NCBI GenBank assembly: GCA_965230245.1
Contig: OZ246000.1
Span: 248,001 to 312,000, forward strand
DNA from: JAGNKE01 sp965230245
GTDB lineage: Bacteria > Pseudomonadota > Alphaproteobacteria > Micavibrionales > Micavibrionaceae
DNA length: 64,000 nt
Reading direction: 5' to 3'
The notes under the pieces are model-generated. The model was not told where the DNA came from. It made no database searches and worked only from the letters and a program-made list of their open reading frames with translations. Within the stretch, counting starts at the first letter, position 1. Every line of letters starts with the position of its first letter. Positions 42,324 to 52,246 of the stretch are shown in pieces. The position numbers were made by a program, and so were the translations under genes.

Positions 42324-42782
42324 CTAAGCCAGCTTTTTCTTAACAACCGCTCCGGCCTTTGACATATCGACCTGCCCTGCATAACGCGTTTTCAATACAC
42401 CCATAATCTTGCCCATGTCCTTAATACTCTCGGCATTCGTTTCTTCGATAATCTTGACCACGGCCGCATCAACTTCCTCCTCGCTCAATTGCTTGGGCAT
42501 GAAGGTCCGAATCACTTCGATCTCTTTTTCCTCCTGCTCAGCCAGATCATCACGCCCGGCCTCATTATAGATTTTAGACGATTCCTGACGCTGTTTGATC
42601 ATGGATTGCATCATGGATAAAATCTCATCATCCGTAAGGCCGTCAGCCTTGCCGTCACCGACAGCTGCGATGTCTCTGTCCTTCAACGCCGCTTGAATAA
42701 GGCGGATTGTATTCGTTGCAATCTTGTCCTGCTTTTTAAGAGATTCTTTCAAAGCCGTAGTTAATTCTGAACGCTTACCCAT
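42324..42782 (-). CDS. GatB/YqeY domain protein
   Basis: A 152-residue protein of the YqeY family, related to the C-terminal tail domain of the GatB amidotransferase subunit and thought to contact tRNA. Blocks include ALKESLKKQDKIATNTIRLI, MIKQRQESSKIYNEAGRDDL and FMPKQLSEEE, ending with GKIMGVLKTRYAGQVDMSKA. ATG at 42782 has AAGGAA before it; longer upstream starts are unlikely. It is divergent from carA, the conserved arrangement in alphaproteobacteria. Confidence 0.92.
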   Translation of the reverse strand: MGKRSELTTALKESLKKQDKIATNTIRLIQAALKDRDIAAVGDGKADGLTDDEILSMMQSMIKQRQESSKIYNEAGRDDLAEQEEKEIEVIRTFMPKQLSEEEVDAAVVKIIEETNAESIKDMGKIMGVLKTRYAGQVDMSKAGAVVKKKLA

Positions 42783-42870
42783 TTTTTCCTTTTCTTTTGC
42801 TTCAAAAACATTTAGGAACTGTGTCTCTAGCAATACCTTACAAATTTCATTGCTGGAGAACTTATCACGA

Positions 42871-44046
42871 ATGTCTAAATTGTCTAACGTAAAACGCCCT
42901 CAAAATGCAACTGCAGTATTAGTACTTTCTGATGGATCGGTATTTTGGGGAAAAGGAATAGGCGCCGAAACGAATAAAGTAGGCGAAGTTTGTTTCAACA
43001 CTTCAATCACCGGATACCAAGAGGTCATAACAGACCCCAGCTACGCCGGACAAATTATCACTTTTACATTTCCGCATATTGGTAACGTCGGCACGAACAA
43101 GGAAGATATCGAGACCGTCAATCCGGCTGCACGCGGTATTATCATCCGCGAGGATATCACCGAACCGTCAAACTGGCGCGCGGCAAAACACCTTGATGCA
43201 TGGCTTAAAGACTACGACCTGCCGGGAATATGCGGAATTGACACACGCGCACTCACACGACGCATCCGTGATCAAGGCGCACCCAAGGGTGTTATCGCCC
43301 ACAGCGAAAAGGGTGAATTTGATCTCGAAGCCCTCTTAAAACAGGCACAGGACTGGCCCGGCCTGCAGGGAATGGATCTTGCAAAAGATGTCTCCTGTAA
43401 ACAAACCTATAAATGGGATGAAACAGCCTGGACACTGACGGATGGCTACGGCAAACAATCTGAGGCCAAATACAATGTCGTCGCGATCGACTACGGCGCA
43501 AAAATGAATATCCTGCGCTGTCTCGCAACGGTAGGCTGCGAAGTCACGGTCGTTCCGGCCAACGCATCAGCCGATGACATTTTGGCACACAGCCCCGACG
43601 GAGTGTTCCTGTCTAACGGTCCAGGCGATCCTGATGCAACAGGCAAATACGCTGTTCCTGTCGTCAAAGCACTTCTGGAGAAAGACATGCCCGTTTTCGG
43701 AATATGTCTTGGACACCAGATTCTGGCACTGGCTCTGGGCGGAAAAACCAAGAAAATGCACCTCGGCCATCGCGGCGCAAACCATCCGGTACAAGATCTC
43801 GAAACCGGGAAGGTAGAAATCACCTCGCAAAACCACGGTTTCGAAGTCCTGCCTGAAAGCTTGCCCGATAATGTCGTCATCACACACAAGAGTTTGTTTG
43901 ACGGCACGAACGAAGGCTTGAAGGTCAAAGACAAGCCTGTCTTCTCGGTGCAATATCACCCCGAGGCATCACCAGGGCCACAAGACAGCCATTACCTGTT
44001 CGAACGTTTTGTTGAAAACATCAAAACAGTTAAAGCAGGAAAATAA
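42871..44046 (+). CDS. carA: Carbamoyl phosphate synthase, small subunit
   Basis: Glutaminase subunit; releases ammonia from glutamine for CarB. The N-terminal domain has SDGSVFWGKGIG, FNTSITGYQEVITDPSYAGQ and IDTRALTRRIRD. The class I amidotransferase domain has SNGPGDPDA, the nucleophile Cys in FGICLGHQILALA, and the catalytic His/Glu in YHPEASPGP. The frame is open another 49 codons upstream, overlapping yqeY, but ATG at 42871 gives the normal 391-residue protein and has GGAG upstream. A hairpin without T tract separates it from carB. Confidence 0.96.
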   Translation: MSKLSNVKRPQNATAVLVLSDGSVFWGKGIGAETNKVGEVCFNTSITGYQEVITDPSYAGQIITFTFPHIGNVGTNKEDIETVNPAARGIIIREDITEPSNWRAAKHLDAWLKDYDLPGICGIDTRALTRRIRDQGAPKGVIAHSEKGEFDLEALLKQAQDWPGLQGMDLAKDVSCKQTYKWDETAWTLTDGYGKQSEAKYNVVAIDYGAKMNILRCLATVGCEVTVVPANASADDILAHSPDGVFLSNGPGDPDATGKYAVPVVKALLEKDMPVFGICLGHQILALALGGKTKKMHLGHRGANHPVQDLETGKVEITSQNHGFEVLPESLPDNVVITHKSLFDGTNEGLKVKDKPVFSVQYHPEASPGPQDSHYLFERFVENIKTVKAGK

Positions 44047-44103
44047 AGCACCGCTTTTAAAAAAGCGTAACAACAACACTGGAAAAAGAAACGTAGAGAG
44101 CAA

Positions 44104-47100
44104 ATGCCAAAGAGAACCGATATAAAAACAATTTGTATCATCGGCGCGGGCCCGATCATCATCGGGCAAGCCTGTGAATTCGACTACTCGGGGACGCAAG
44201 CTTGTAAGGCGCTGAAAGAAGAAGGATACCGTATCGTTCTGGTCAACTCGAACCCAGCGACCATCATGACCGATCCGGATATGACCGACGCAACGTATGT
44301 GGAGCCGATCACACCGGAAATCGTGGCCAAAATCCTTGAAAAGGAAAAGCCGGATGCCCTGCTTCCGACCATGGGCGGACAAACAGCACTAAACACCGCA
44401 CTCGAACTTGCAAAAGACGGCACGCTCGCACGTCTTGGGATTGAACTGATCGGTGCCGACGAAGAAGCCATCGAAAAAGCCGAAGACCGCGAAAAATTCA
44501 AGGAATGTATGACCGAACTTGGTCTCGAATCTGCACGAAGTGTCGTGATCCATTCGATGCAGGAAGCCCGCGATGCGATCGACTTCATCGGTCTGCCCGC
44601 CATCATTCGCCCGTCATTTACGCTTGGCGGAACAGGCGGCGGCATTGCATATAATCGTGATGATTATGAACGCATCGTGCGGGAAGGTCTCGACGCCTCT
44701 CCTGTTGACGAAGTCCTTGTCGAAGAATCTCTCCTTGGCTGGAAAGAATTTGAAATGGAGGTCGTTCGCGATAAGAACGACAACTGCATCATTGTATGTG
44801 CGATCGAAAACATAGACCCCATGGGCGTCCACACAGGGGATTCGATCACGGTTGCCCCTGCCCTGACATTAACGGATAAAGAATATCAGATTATGCGAAA
44901 TGCTTCGCTGGCCATTTTGCGCGGCATCGGCGTTGAAACGGGTGGATCAAACGTGCAATTCGCGATTAACCCCGAAGACGGACGAATGATCGTTATTGAG
45001 ATGAACCCGCGCGTGTCTCGTTCATCTGCTCTGGCTTCCAAGGCAACAGGTTTCCCGATTGCAAAAGTGGCGGCAAAACTGGCCGTAGGCTACACACTTG
45101 ATGAACTGGAAAACGACATCACAGGCGGTAAAATACCCGCATCCTTCGAACCGACAATCGATTACGTCGTTACAAAAATTCCGCGCTTCGCATTCGAAAA
45201 GTTCCGCGGCGCGAATTCAAACCTGACCAGTGCCATGAAATCCGTCGGCGAAGCCATGTCTATCGGCCGCAACTTTGAAGAATCCTTGCAGAAAGCTATG
45301 CGTTCTCTTGAAAAAGGACTAACGGGTCTGAACTCCATTCCCGTATACGGCACGAAAAGCGCAGACGAAAACACCCGCAAGGAAGCCATCACCGCTGCCA
45401 TAGCCAAACCAACACCCCAACGCATCCTGCACATCGCAGAAGGATTACGACTTGGCCTGAGCGTAGAAGAAATTAATGATATCTGCAAATATGACAAATG
45501 GTTCTTGCAGCGTATGGAAAATATCATCAACGCAGAAAAAGATATTCTGGAGAATGGCCTCCCCGTCGATGCGGAAGGCTGGCTCAAAGTAAAGAAACTT
45601 GGCTTTTCCGACGCTCAGCTTGCCAGCCTCATGAAAGTCTCGGAAGATAGCGTTAGAACCGCACGCCATTCTCACAACGTGCACCCGGTATACAAACGCG
45701 TCGATAGCTGCGCAGCGGAAATTCCGTCCGGCACGGCCTACATGTACGGTTGCTACGAAGGAAACGGCCTGCAAGATGCAGAAAGCGAAATAGAACACAC
45801 GGATAAGAAGAAAATTGTCATCCTCGGCGGCGGCCCGAACCGTATCGGACAGGGTATTGAGTTCGATTATTGTTGTGTGCATGCCGCTTACGCGCTCAAG
45901 GAAGCCGGTTACGAAACCATCATGGTCAACTGTAACCCTGAAACAGTGTCCACTGACTATGACACATCCGACCGTCTCTACTTCGAACCCCTGACGGAAG
46001 AAGACGTAATCGAACTCATCCGCGCCGAAAACCAAAAGGGCGAAGTCGTCGGTGTCATTGTCCAACTCGGCGGGCAAACACCCTTAAAACTCTCGCAAGC
46101 CCTACAAAATAACGGCATTAAAATTCTCGGCACTGACCCCGATGCAATTGACCTTGCCGAAGACCGCGAACGCTTCCAGCAACTTCTGAATGATGTAAAG
46201 CTGAAACAGCCGCCCAACGGTCTGGCAAGATCCAAAGAAGAAGCTGTAACAATCGCCGAAGACATCGGCTTCCCGATTGTTATCCGCCCGTCTTATGTGT
46301 TGGGAGGTCAGGCCATGGAAATCGTCCATAATATGACCGAGCTTGAGGAATATATTAGCACAGCTGTCAAAGTATCAGGCGACACACCTGTTCTACTCGA
46401 CCGTTACCTGAAAAGCGCAATCGAAATCGACGTTGACGCACTCTGCGATGGCGAGGAAGTCTTCGTCTCCGGTATTATGGAACACATCGAAGAAGCAGGT
46501 ATCCACTCCGGGGACAGTATGTGCGTCCTTCCGCCGCACTCTTTGCCTGAAGACACTGTAAAAGAACTCTACGAGCAAACTATTACGCTCGCAAAAGCTC
46601 TGAAAGTGAAAGGCTTGATGAATGTTCAGTTTGCCGCACGCATGAACGAGGAAAGCGGCAAATACGATGTATACATCATCGAGGTTAACCCGCGCGCATC
46701 AAGAACCGTTCCTTTTGTGGCAAAAGCAACGGGAACGCCGGTTGCAAAAATCGCCGCCAGAATTATGGCCGGTGAAAAACTCTCCGACTTCCGGAGTATT
46801 TTAAGCGGAATGAGCGAAAAACACCATGCTGTCAAGGCGCCCGTCTTCCCGTTCAACCGTTTCCCCGGCGTAGACCCGCTGCTCGGGCCCGAAATGAAAT
46901 CAACAGGTGAAGTCATCGGCCTGGACAATGACCTGGCTCACGCAATTGCAAAATCCCAGCTTGGAGCAAACATTGCCCTACCGACTGAAGGCACAGTCTT
47001 CCTGTCTGTTAAAAACTCGGACAAGGAAGAGCTGCTTCCGATCGCAAAGGAACTCGAAGAGATCGGCTTCAAACTGGTTGCAACTGGCGGAACCTGCCGC

Positions 47101-47415
47101 TTCTTGAAGGAAAACGGTGTAACGGTTACACGCATCAACAAAGTGATGGAAGGGCAGCCGCACGTAGTCGACTCCATCATCAACGGCGATATCGACTTGG
47201 TTATTAACACCACGACAAAGAGCACGCAAGCCGTCTCTGACTCCTCATCAATCCGCAGAACCGCGCTCATGAACAAAGTGCCTTACTACACGCTTATGAC
47301 CGCCGCAAAGGCCGTTGTCGGAGCGATTAAGGCTATGAAAGCCAGAGATTTGCATGTTGCCTCCCTGCAGTCATACTTCGAAGAAGAGGATAAAAAGAAG
47401 GGCAAAGCTGCCTAA
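44104..47415 (+). CDS. carB: Carbamoyl phosphate synthase, large subunit
   Basis: Makes carbamoyl phosphate from bicarbonate, ammonia and two ATP, feeding pyrimidine and arginine synthesis. Two homologous ATP-grasp halves are visible: GAGPIIIGQACEFDYSGTQA at the N-terminus and GGGPNRIGQGIEFDYCCVHA in the middle. Each half has its own RPSFTLGGTGGG or RPSYVLGGQAM block. A C-terminal MGS-like allosteric domain follows (VATGGTCRFLKENGV). Length 1103 is normal. It follows carA by 57 bases. Confidence 0.97.
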   Translation: MPKRTDIKTICIIGAGPIIIGQACEFDYSGTQACKALKEEGYRIVLVNSNPATIMTDPDMTDATYVEPITPEIVAKILEKEKPDALLPTMGGQTALNTALELAKDGTLARLGIELIGADEEAIEKAEDREKFKECMTELGLESARSVVIHSMQEARDAIDFIGLPAIIRPSFTLGGTGGGIAYNRDDYERIVREGLDASPVDEVLVEESLLGWKEFEMEVVRDKNDNCIIVCAIENIDPMGVHTGDSITVAPALTLTDKEYQIMRNASLAILRGIGVETGGSNVQFAINPEDGRMIVIEMNPRVSRSSALASKATGFPIAKVAAKLAVGYTLDELENDITGGKIPASFEPTIDYVVTKIPRFAFEKFRGANSNLTSAMKSVGEAMSIGRNFEESLQKAMRSLEKGLTGLNSIPVYGTKSADENTRKEAITAAIAKPTPQRILHIAEGLRLGLSVEEINDICKYDKWFLQRMENIINAEKDILENGLPVDAEGWLKVKKLGFSDAQLASLMKVSEDSVRTARHSHNVHPVYKRVDSCAAEIPSGTAYMYGCYEGNGLQDAESEIEHTDKKKIVILGGGPNRIGQGIEFDYCCVHAAYALKEAGYETIMVNCNPETVSTDYDTSDRLYFEPLTEEDVIELIRAENQKGEVVGVIVQLGGQTPLKLSQALQNNGIKILGTDPDAIDLAEDRERFQQLLNDVKLKQPPNGLARSKEEAVTIAEDIGFPIVIRPSYVLGGQAMEIVHNMTELEEYISTAVKVSGDTPVLLDRYLKSAIEIDVDALCDGEEVFVSGIMEHIEEAGIHSGDSMCVLPPHSLPEDTVKELYEQTITLAKALKVKGLMNVQFAARMNEESGKYDVYIIEVNPRASRTVPFVAKATGTPVAKIAARIMAGEKLSDFRSILSGMSEKHHAVKAPVFPFNRFPGVDPLLGPEMKSTGEVIGLDNDLAHAIAKSQLGANIALPTEGTVFLSVKNSDKEELLPIAKELEEIGFKLVATGGTCRFLKENGVTVTRINKVMEGQPHVVDSIINGDIDLVINTTTKSTQAVSDSSSIRRTALMNKVPYYTLMTAAKAVVGAIKAMKARDLHVASLQSYFEEEDKKKGKAA

Positions 47416-47470
47416 CTTGACGCCCCGAGTTCTTTAGAGTAAGACTCAAATATATTTATTTAGAAAGCAT

Positions 47471-47508
47471 CCCGCTCTCGAACGTGAGGCGGGCTGTTTA
47501 TTTTTTTA
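47471..47508 (+). terminator. Terminator after carB
   Basis: A GC-rich stem CCCGC(T)CTC/GAGGCGGG with one bulged base and a 6-base loop, followed within a few bases by seven or more T. It lies between carB and greA, so greA has its own start or read-through. Confidence 0.7.
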
Positions 47509-47549
47509 TAATTTTAAAATTCACCAAAACAAAAACAGGAATAAAAAAG

Positions 47550-48023
47550 ATGGAACAAATTCCATTGACGAAAAATGGGTTCACGGATTTACAGGAAGAA
47601 CTCAACAACCTTAAAACCGTTCGCAGACCGGCCGTTATCGAAGCCATAGCAGAAGCGCGCGCGCACGGCGATCTTTCAGAAAACGCCGAATACCATGCCG
47701 CACGCGAACAACAAAGCTTCATCGAAGGCCGTATTCAGGAACTCGAAGCCGTTACAGGACGCGCACAAGTCATCGACCCGACAACGCTAAACGGCAAGAC
47801 CGTGAAATTCAGCGCCACCGTCACCATCGTGGATGAAGACACGGACGAAGAAGAAACCTATCAAATTGTTGGCGATTACGAGGCCGACACGGAAAAGAAC
47901 CGCCTGTCCATCAGCGCACCTGTTGCACGTGCCCTGATCGGTAAATCAGTAGGTGACTCCGTAAACGTACGCACACCAAAAGGCATACGTGCCTACGAAA
48001 TTCTCGAAGTCGAATTCAAATAA
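47550..48023 (+). CDS. greA: Transcription elongation factor GreA
   Basis: Rescues stalled RNA polymerase by stimulating cleavage of the backtracked transcript. The N-terminal coiled coil with its acidic tip (RAHGDLSENAEYHAAREQQS, ENAEY being typical) and the C-terminal FKBP-like domain (PVARALIGKSVGDSVNVRTP) are intact. About 157 residues, starting MEQIPLTKNG. AGGA lies nine bases before the ATG; an upstream in-frame start is unlikely. carB-greA order is common in alphaproteobacteria. Confidence 0.96.
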   Translation: MEQIPLTKNGFTDLQEELNNLKTVRRPAVIEAIAEARAHGDLSENAEYHAAREQQSFIEGRIQELEAVTGRAQVIDPTTLNGKTVKFSATVTIVDEDTDEEETYQIVGDYEADTEKNRLSISAPVARALIGKSVGDSVNVRTPKGIRAYEILEVEFK

Positions 48024-48026
48024 GTT

Positions 48027-48278
48027 TTAGATTAAAGCGTTGAGACGCTCGGCATCTGCGGACAGAACCTGCTCCGTATTATTGGCCAGTGCCTCACGCG
48101 CCTGATTGGCGGCCTGCTCAGCCTGCGTCAGACTTAAAGCCTCCTCGGAAATGGAAACCTCATCAACAGGATCGGAAGACGCCGTGCCTTCTGCGCGAAC
48201 CTGTTTAAGCGTATCGTTAGACTTTCTGATGTTATTTGCACCCTGAATCGGGCCTGTCGGATTAACCGGATCAACCAT
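48027..48278 (-). CDS. Small hypothetical protein, 83 residues (FlgM-like N-terminus?)
   Basis: A short, acidic, helical protein with GGGGAG before the ATG. The middle DPVDEVSISEEALSLTQAEQ followed by an Ala/Glu-rich helix resembles the mid region of FlgM-type anti-sigma factors, which have a D-x-V-x-I/L-S-x-x-A pattern, but the C-terminal sigma-binding helices are not recognisable. No flagellar genes are adjacent. Treat as a hypothetical. It converges with greA, four bases apart. Confidence 0.55.
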   Translation of the reverse strand: MVDPVNPTGPIQGANNIRKSNDTLKQVRAEGTASSDPVDEVSISEEALSLTQAEQAANQAREALANNTEQVLSADAERLNALI

Positions 48279-48409
48279 GATATAGCTCTCCCCTGAAGTA
48301 TTATACTCTACCCAGTAATTTTAAGGCCGCTTCCCGACCTTTGTAACAGCAGGTTTAACACGACCTGCATCCCAAAACCAAATGTGAGTTTACAGAAAAA
48401 ATCCTAAAA

Positions 48410-49216
48410 TTACATAAATTTCGCCCGGAAAGTCAGGCGCATCGCCTTAAATGCAGGATCCATGGCATATTTAGGAGAGAAAAGATCATAATCTGTTGAT
48501 TTCAAATGCTTAAAGTATATATCGGCCAGAATATTCGACGCTTTTAAAAACGCATTATCCGGCTTGATACCCTTAATTTGTGCATTCGCGACTTCCTCCA
48601 GAAGCCCTGACAAACCATTCTGTTGTTCGCCCGTAAAAAGCTTTTCCTGTGTTACGATATGTTTAACCATCAAATCATCGGGCAGATAACAGCGCTCTTG
48701 TGAAGCATGGAACGGAATCGCTCGCAAAATTCCTGCCAGTGCATAATTCACGGCAATCGGCTGCACCAGTTCAATCTCAGGATCATCCCCCATCACTCTG
48801 ACAATCAACTTCATCAGCGGCGTTGATGTAAAATCCGCATAATTCATCAAGCCTTCCAGATTGCCGGGCAAAACGTTTTCAAGATCAAACTCACGCGCAT
48901 AAGTCAGCTTTTCAAAATGCTCGGGCGGTAATTGATAGGTCTGAATGGCTTCAGCCAAGGGCGTAACAACCTCATGTGCGGGAAAATCCTGCCCTTCGTA
49001 AACCGCCTTGAGAGCATCCCGCCACCATTGCAGGCGTATATGCCCAAGATTACTATCGCTAACCACTTCACGCGTCTTGGCAATCTCATGGTTGAATGCC
49101 ATCAATGCCCAAACGGCATCGCGGTGTTCGGCACGAACAAACATGGAAAGAAAAAAGCGGTCAGGATCGTTCTCTTTTATAAGCTGAGCGCAATACGGCA
49201 AGTCGTTTTTTTGCAT
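48410..49216 (-). CDS. Squalene/phytoene synthase-like protein (NDUFAF6 type)
   Basis: Member of the squalene/phytoene synthase fold that in alphaproteobacteria and mitochondria acts as a complex I assembly factor rather than an isoprenoid enzyme. Visible are RFFLSMFVRAEHRDAVWALM, AFNHEIAKTREVVSDSNLGH and IRLQWWRDAL. The usual Asp-rich substrate motifs (DxxxD) of true synthases are not evident. ATG at 49216 with AAGGA upstream is preferred over starts further up; 268 residues. It is divergent from sodB, whose ribosome site lies in the shared spacer. Confidence 0.85.
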   Translation of the reverse strand: MQKNDLPYCAQLIKENDPDRFFLSMFVRAEHRDAVWALMAFNHEIAKTREVVSDSNLGHIRLQWWRDALKAVYEGQDFPAHEVVTPLAEAIQTYQLPPEHFEKLTYAREFDLENVLPGNLEGLMNYADFTSTPLMKLIVRVMGDDPEIELVQPIAVNYALAGILRAIPFHASQERCYLPDDLMVKHIVTQEKLFTGEQQNGLSGLLEEVANAQIKGIKPDNAFLKASNILADIYFKHLKSTDYDLFSPKYAMDPAFKAMRLTFRAKFM

Positions 49217-49298
49217 GAAATCCTTGAGAAATTGAACAAAACCACTAGTGTAAGCGTTATCAGGTTTTAAGAACCAATAAAAGCAGGAGAATAACATT

Positions 49299-49931
49299 AT
49301 GGCTTTTACGCTGCCCGAACTACCTTACGCATATGACGCGCTGGACCCGTACATGTCCGCCGAAACATTGGAATACCACCATGACAAGCACCACAATGCC
49401 TATGTCGAAACCGGAAACGCACTCGCAGAAAAAGCGGGACTAGCCGGAAAATCTCTGGAAGAAATCGTTGTTGCATCATTTAAAGACCCTGCACAGGCCG
49501 GCCTCTTTAACAACGCGGCACAACACTGGAATCACCTACACTTCTGGAACTGGATGAAGCCGGACGGCGGTGCAAAAGGCGGTTCTGCCATTCCCGCAAA
49601 TCTGGAAACCATGATCAATGAATGCTTCGGCTCATACGACGAATTCCGCGGCAAGTTCATCGAAGCCGGTAAAACTCAATTCGGTTCCGGTTGGGCATGG
49701 CTTATTCTGGACAAAGACGGCAAGCTGGACGTCATGAAAACTCCGAACGGCGAAAATCCGCTCGCACACGGCAAGACAGCCCTCTTGGGTTGCGATGTAT
49801 GGGAACACAGCTACTACATTGACTACCGCAACGCACGCCCGAAATACCTCGAAGCGTTCGTAGACAACATGGTCAACTGGGAATATGTCGCCGAGTTGTT
49901 TGAAAAAGGTCCGGTAAAAATCGCCGCCTGA
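49299..49931 (+). CDS. sodB: Superoxide dismutase, iron/manganese type
   Basis: Converts superoxide to hydrogen peroxide and oxygen. The metal ligands are in HHDKHHNAYV (first His), NAAQHWNHLHFW (second His), and DVWEHSYYIDYRN (Asp and His). The AAQxWNH pattern points to the iron form. Length 210 is on the long side of normal. AGGAGA lies before the ATG, and a terminator follows the stop. Confidence 0.95.
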   Translation: MAFTLPELPYAYDALDPYMSAETLEYHHDKHHNAYVETGNALAEKAGLAGKSLEEIVVASFKDPAQAGLFNNAAQHWNHLHFWNWMKPDGGAKGGSAIPANLETMINECFGSYDEFRGKFIEAGKTQFGSGWAWLILDKDGKLDVMKTPNGENPLAHGKTALLGCDVWEHSYYIDYRNARPKYLEAFVDNMVNWEYVAELFEKGPVKIAA

Positions 49932-49959
49932 TTTTCAAACCTAATAATACAAAGACCAA

Positions 49960-49982
49960 AGGGGCCAAACAGCCCCTTTTTT
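49960..49982. terminator. Terminator after sodB
   Basis: AGGGGC/GCCCCT stem with a 6-base loop and a run of six T; it lies 28 bases past the sodB stop and is also close to the end of the convergent 709-residue gene. Confidence 0.85.
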
Positions 49983-50003
49983 ACGCGTCAAATAGTTGCA
50001 GGA

Positions 50004-52133
50004 CTAAGGCTTAATCCCGCAAGCAATCTGCATGGCTTCTGATGAACTCTCATTCGCAGCACCACAGACAACGTCGCGTTGCTCGGGCGGCAAGTCCATA
50101 ATCATCTTCACAGCACCCTCGACACCTGCTGCACGCGCAGCCTCTAGCTGCGATTCATAGTTGGCCTGCGCATCTTCACGTGCGCTGTCAATTTGCCCTG
50201 TCATGGCAGCCACCTGCGCATTGTATGTTACGGCGACCGCCTGACTAATGCGCGTCTCGATAGTTTCTGCGATTTCCGCCTTACGCGCATCATCAAAGCT
50301 CTCGAACTCGGATGCGATTGTGCCAACGGCCTCCTTGACACCTGCCATAAGCTCATCAGTTTGCTCGGCAGACAGATTATCACCACCCTCAATACCCTGC
50401 GCTTCCAGTATTTGCGGAATACGAGCGCGAATATCATCATAATTGACATCAAGATGCTCGAGAGCCTTTTGTATGCCTTGATCAATTTCTGCCTGAATAT
50501 CCATATCACCGAGTGCATCATATTCTTGGGAATAGGAAACCTGAACATCCATTTCCGCTGCTCTGTGCGCGGCTTCAAGACCATTCGGCGCATCGGCAAC
50601 CATTTTCTCCATCGCCGCAGCATACCCCTCATAACCGGCCTCACGGTAGGTTGCGATCAGGTTCTCGATCTGACTGGCAGGCAACTGGTTTGCATCGGCT
50701 TCACCGGAATCAAAACTGTCACGGATAACATCCAGCGCCTGTCTGGCACTTTCATAATCTTCGGTCATATCACCGCTTGGCAACAACCCCATTCGCTCAA
50801 GACTTTTCGGGGTAGCGCCGTTATCGAGTGATACTGCAGCCTCCGGAGATTCAATCTGCGAGGCTGCTTTGCCAAAACCCGGCGAGAGCTCTCCCACGCT
50901 TTCAACAATCGGCGTCATGCCAAGCATTCGCCCTGTGACCATACCGATATGATCGTTAATGACCGTTGAAGGATCGCCCGTCTTCTTCTGCACGAAATCC
51001 GCAACAATATCCGCATATCCCGGATGCGTTTGCATGGTCTCGATAATCTTATTTTGCGTTTCCGCATTAGCTGCACTCGGATCACCGCCTAATAATCTGT
51101 CAATCTCGGTCAAGGCACGCGAGACACCGCGCTGGCCTATCTTATCGTCTTTGGCAGCATCGACGTCCGCTTGCGAAACCGAACCAAGCTCCTGCAAACG
51201 TGCCGCAAAAGCCGCGGCATCCAAAGCAGGCGCAGGTTCAGGCTCTGCAACGGGAATATCCGCATCAGGACGCGGCGTAGTCGCAGCCATCTCATAATAC
51301 TCAATATCATCGCTCCCTGCGACGACATCATCAGTAATAACGGTAACAGCAGCCTCATCACCTGCCGCACGCGCTGCACTCAGCGCCTCGTGAGCCTGCC
51401 TGAAACTGGTAAACAAAACTTCATTGGCCGCCGCCTTACGCTGACTGTCCTCGCTCTGCACCAAATCGGCGGGATATCCCAACTGAAAACCTTGGGAACG
51501 CAAATCCGTCTCTAAATCAGAGGCACTCAAAACACCATCCGCGATCAGGGAAGAATCAACAAACGCGCGCTTGATGCGCATCAACTCGCCCTTGCCCTCT
51601 TGCGTCAAAGGCGTGCCTTCGGGAATTTCGCCGGAATCAATACGCCCTTCATGCTGAAGGCGCAAAACATCGGCACGCATACCGGGAACGATTTCACCTG
51701 TTTCCGACCAAAAAGAATCATAAGAGTTTTCAGCACTTACAATCTCGCCGCTACCAGGCTTGAAATAGACTTCCGTTACATTCGCGGGACGAACTTCCCC
51801 AGTATTAGGATTTACCCATGCCTGCTGATTGGAATACTCAACGGTATTCGCGACGTCGGCATCCGGCAAAGAATTGAAAAGATTGTCAAACTCGCGAGGC
51901 TCGGCCACAAGGACGACAGAGTTAAACGCACCGCCCGCTTCATCACGCTTCAGCCAGACCGTGTTATACTCAACCTCGCCCTGTTCGTTTTCGATCCCGA
52001 CAACAAGCTGTCCACCGCCAACAGGGTGGTAAAGATAATCATCAGGCCAGTTTTCTGTAATGGTTTGCTGTGTCCTTAACTGCTCAAGATAGGCCGTTAA
52101 TTCAGCTTGGCTGTCAATAATTTCACCTGCCAT
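50004..52133 (-). CDS. Large acidic hypothetical protein, 709 residues
   Basis: No recognised family. There is no signal peptide and no membrane segment. The N-terminal 200 residues mix strands and loops (YLYHPVGGGQLVVGIENEQ, VEYNTVWLKRDEAGGAF). A Pro/Asp linker is at about 290 (PRPDADIPVAEPEPAPALDA). After that the protein is almost entirely acidic helix, with coiled-coil-like stretches such as DIRARIPQILEAQGIEGGDN and ESQLEAARAAGVEGAVKMIM. The tail has two Cys (VVCGAANESS, QIACGIKP). It is a single gene. Its style recalls the unknown acidic proteins at 5768 and 7594. It may be a structural or secreted effector, but nothing here demonstrates it. Confidence 0.65.
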   Translation of the reverse strand: MAGEIIDSQAELTAYLEQLRTQQTITENWPDDYLYHPVGGGQLVVGIENEQGEVEYNTVWLKRDEAGGAFNSVVLVAEPREFDNLFNSLPDADVANTVEYSNQQAWVNPNTGEVRPANVTEVYFKPGSGEIVSAENSYDSFWSETGEIVPGMRADVLRLQHEGRIDSGEIPEGTPLTQEGKGELMRIKRAFVDSSLIADGVLSASDLETDLRSQGFQLGYPADLVQSEDSQRKAAANEVLFTSFRQAHEALSAARAAGDEAAVTVITDDVVAGSDDIEYYEMAATTPRPDADIPVAEPEPAPALDAAAFAARLQELGSVSQADVDAAKDDKIGQRGVSRALTEIDRLLGGDPSAANAETQNKIIETMQTHPGYADIVADFVQKKTGDPSTVINDHIGMVTGRMLGMTPIVESVGELSPGFGKAASQIESPEAAVSLDNGATPKSLERMGLLPSGDMTEDYESARQALDVIRDSFDSGEADANQLPASQIENLIATYREAGYEGYAAAMEKMVADAPNGLEAAHRAAEMDVQVSYSQEYDALGDMDIQAEIDQGIQKALEHLDVNYDDIRARIPQILEAQGIEGGDNLSAEQTDELMAGVKEAVGTIASEFESFDDARKAEIAETIETRISQAVAVTYNAQVAAMTGQIDSAREDAQANYESQLEAARAAGVEGAVKMIMDLPPEQRDVVCGAANESSSEAMQIACGIKP

Positions 52134-52246
52134 GTCACCCTCATCAAAATCCGTAGAATATTTTTTTAATTATCAAAGGTTTAATATACTGACAAACAAT
52201 AACTTTTGCAAACTTTGGAATAGGTCTGAAGAGCCGCTTCCAGCCT

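Noticed and set aside
48027..48278. FlgM anti-sigma factor
   Set aside because: Only a short middle segment is similar; the sigma-binding C-terminal helices are missing and no flagellar genes are adjacent.
48410..49297. True squalene or phytoene synthase in a hopanoid or carotenoid pathway
   Set aside because: Asp-rich catalytic motifs are not evident and no other isoprenoid genes are near; the assembly-factor type fits.
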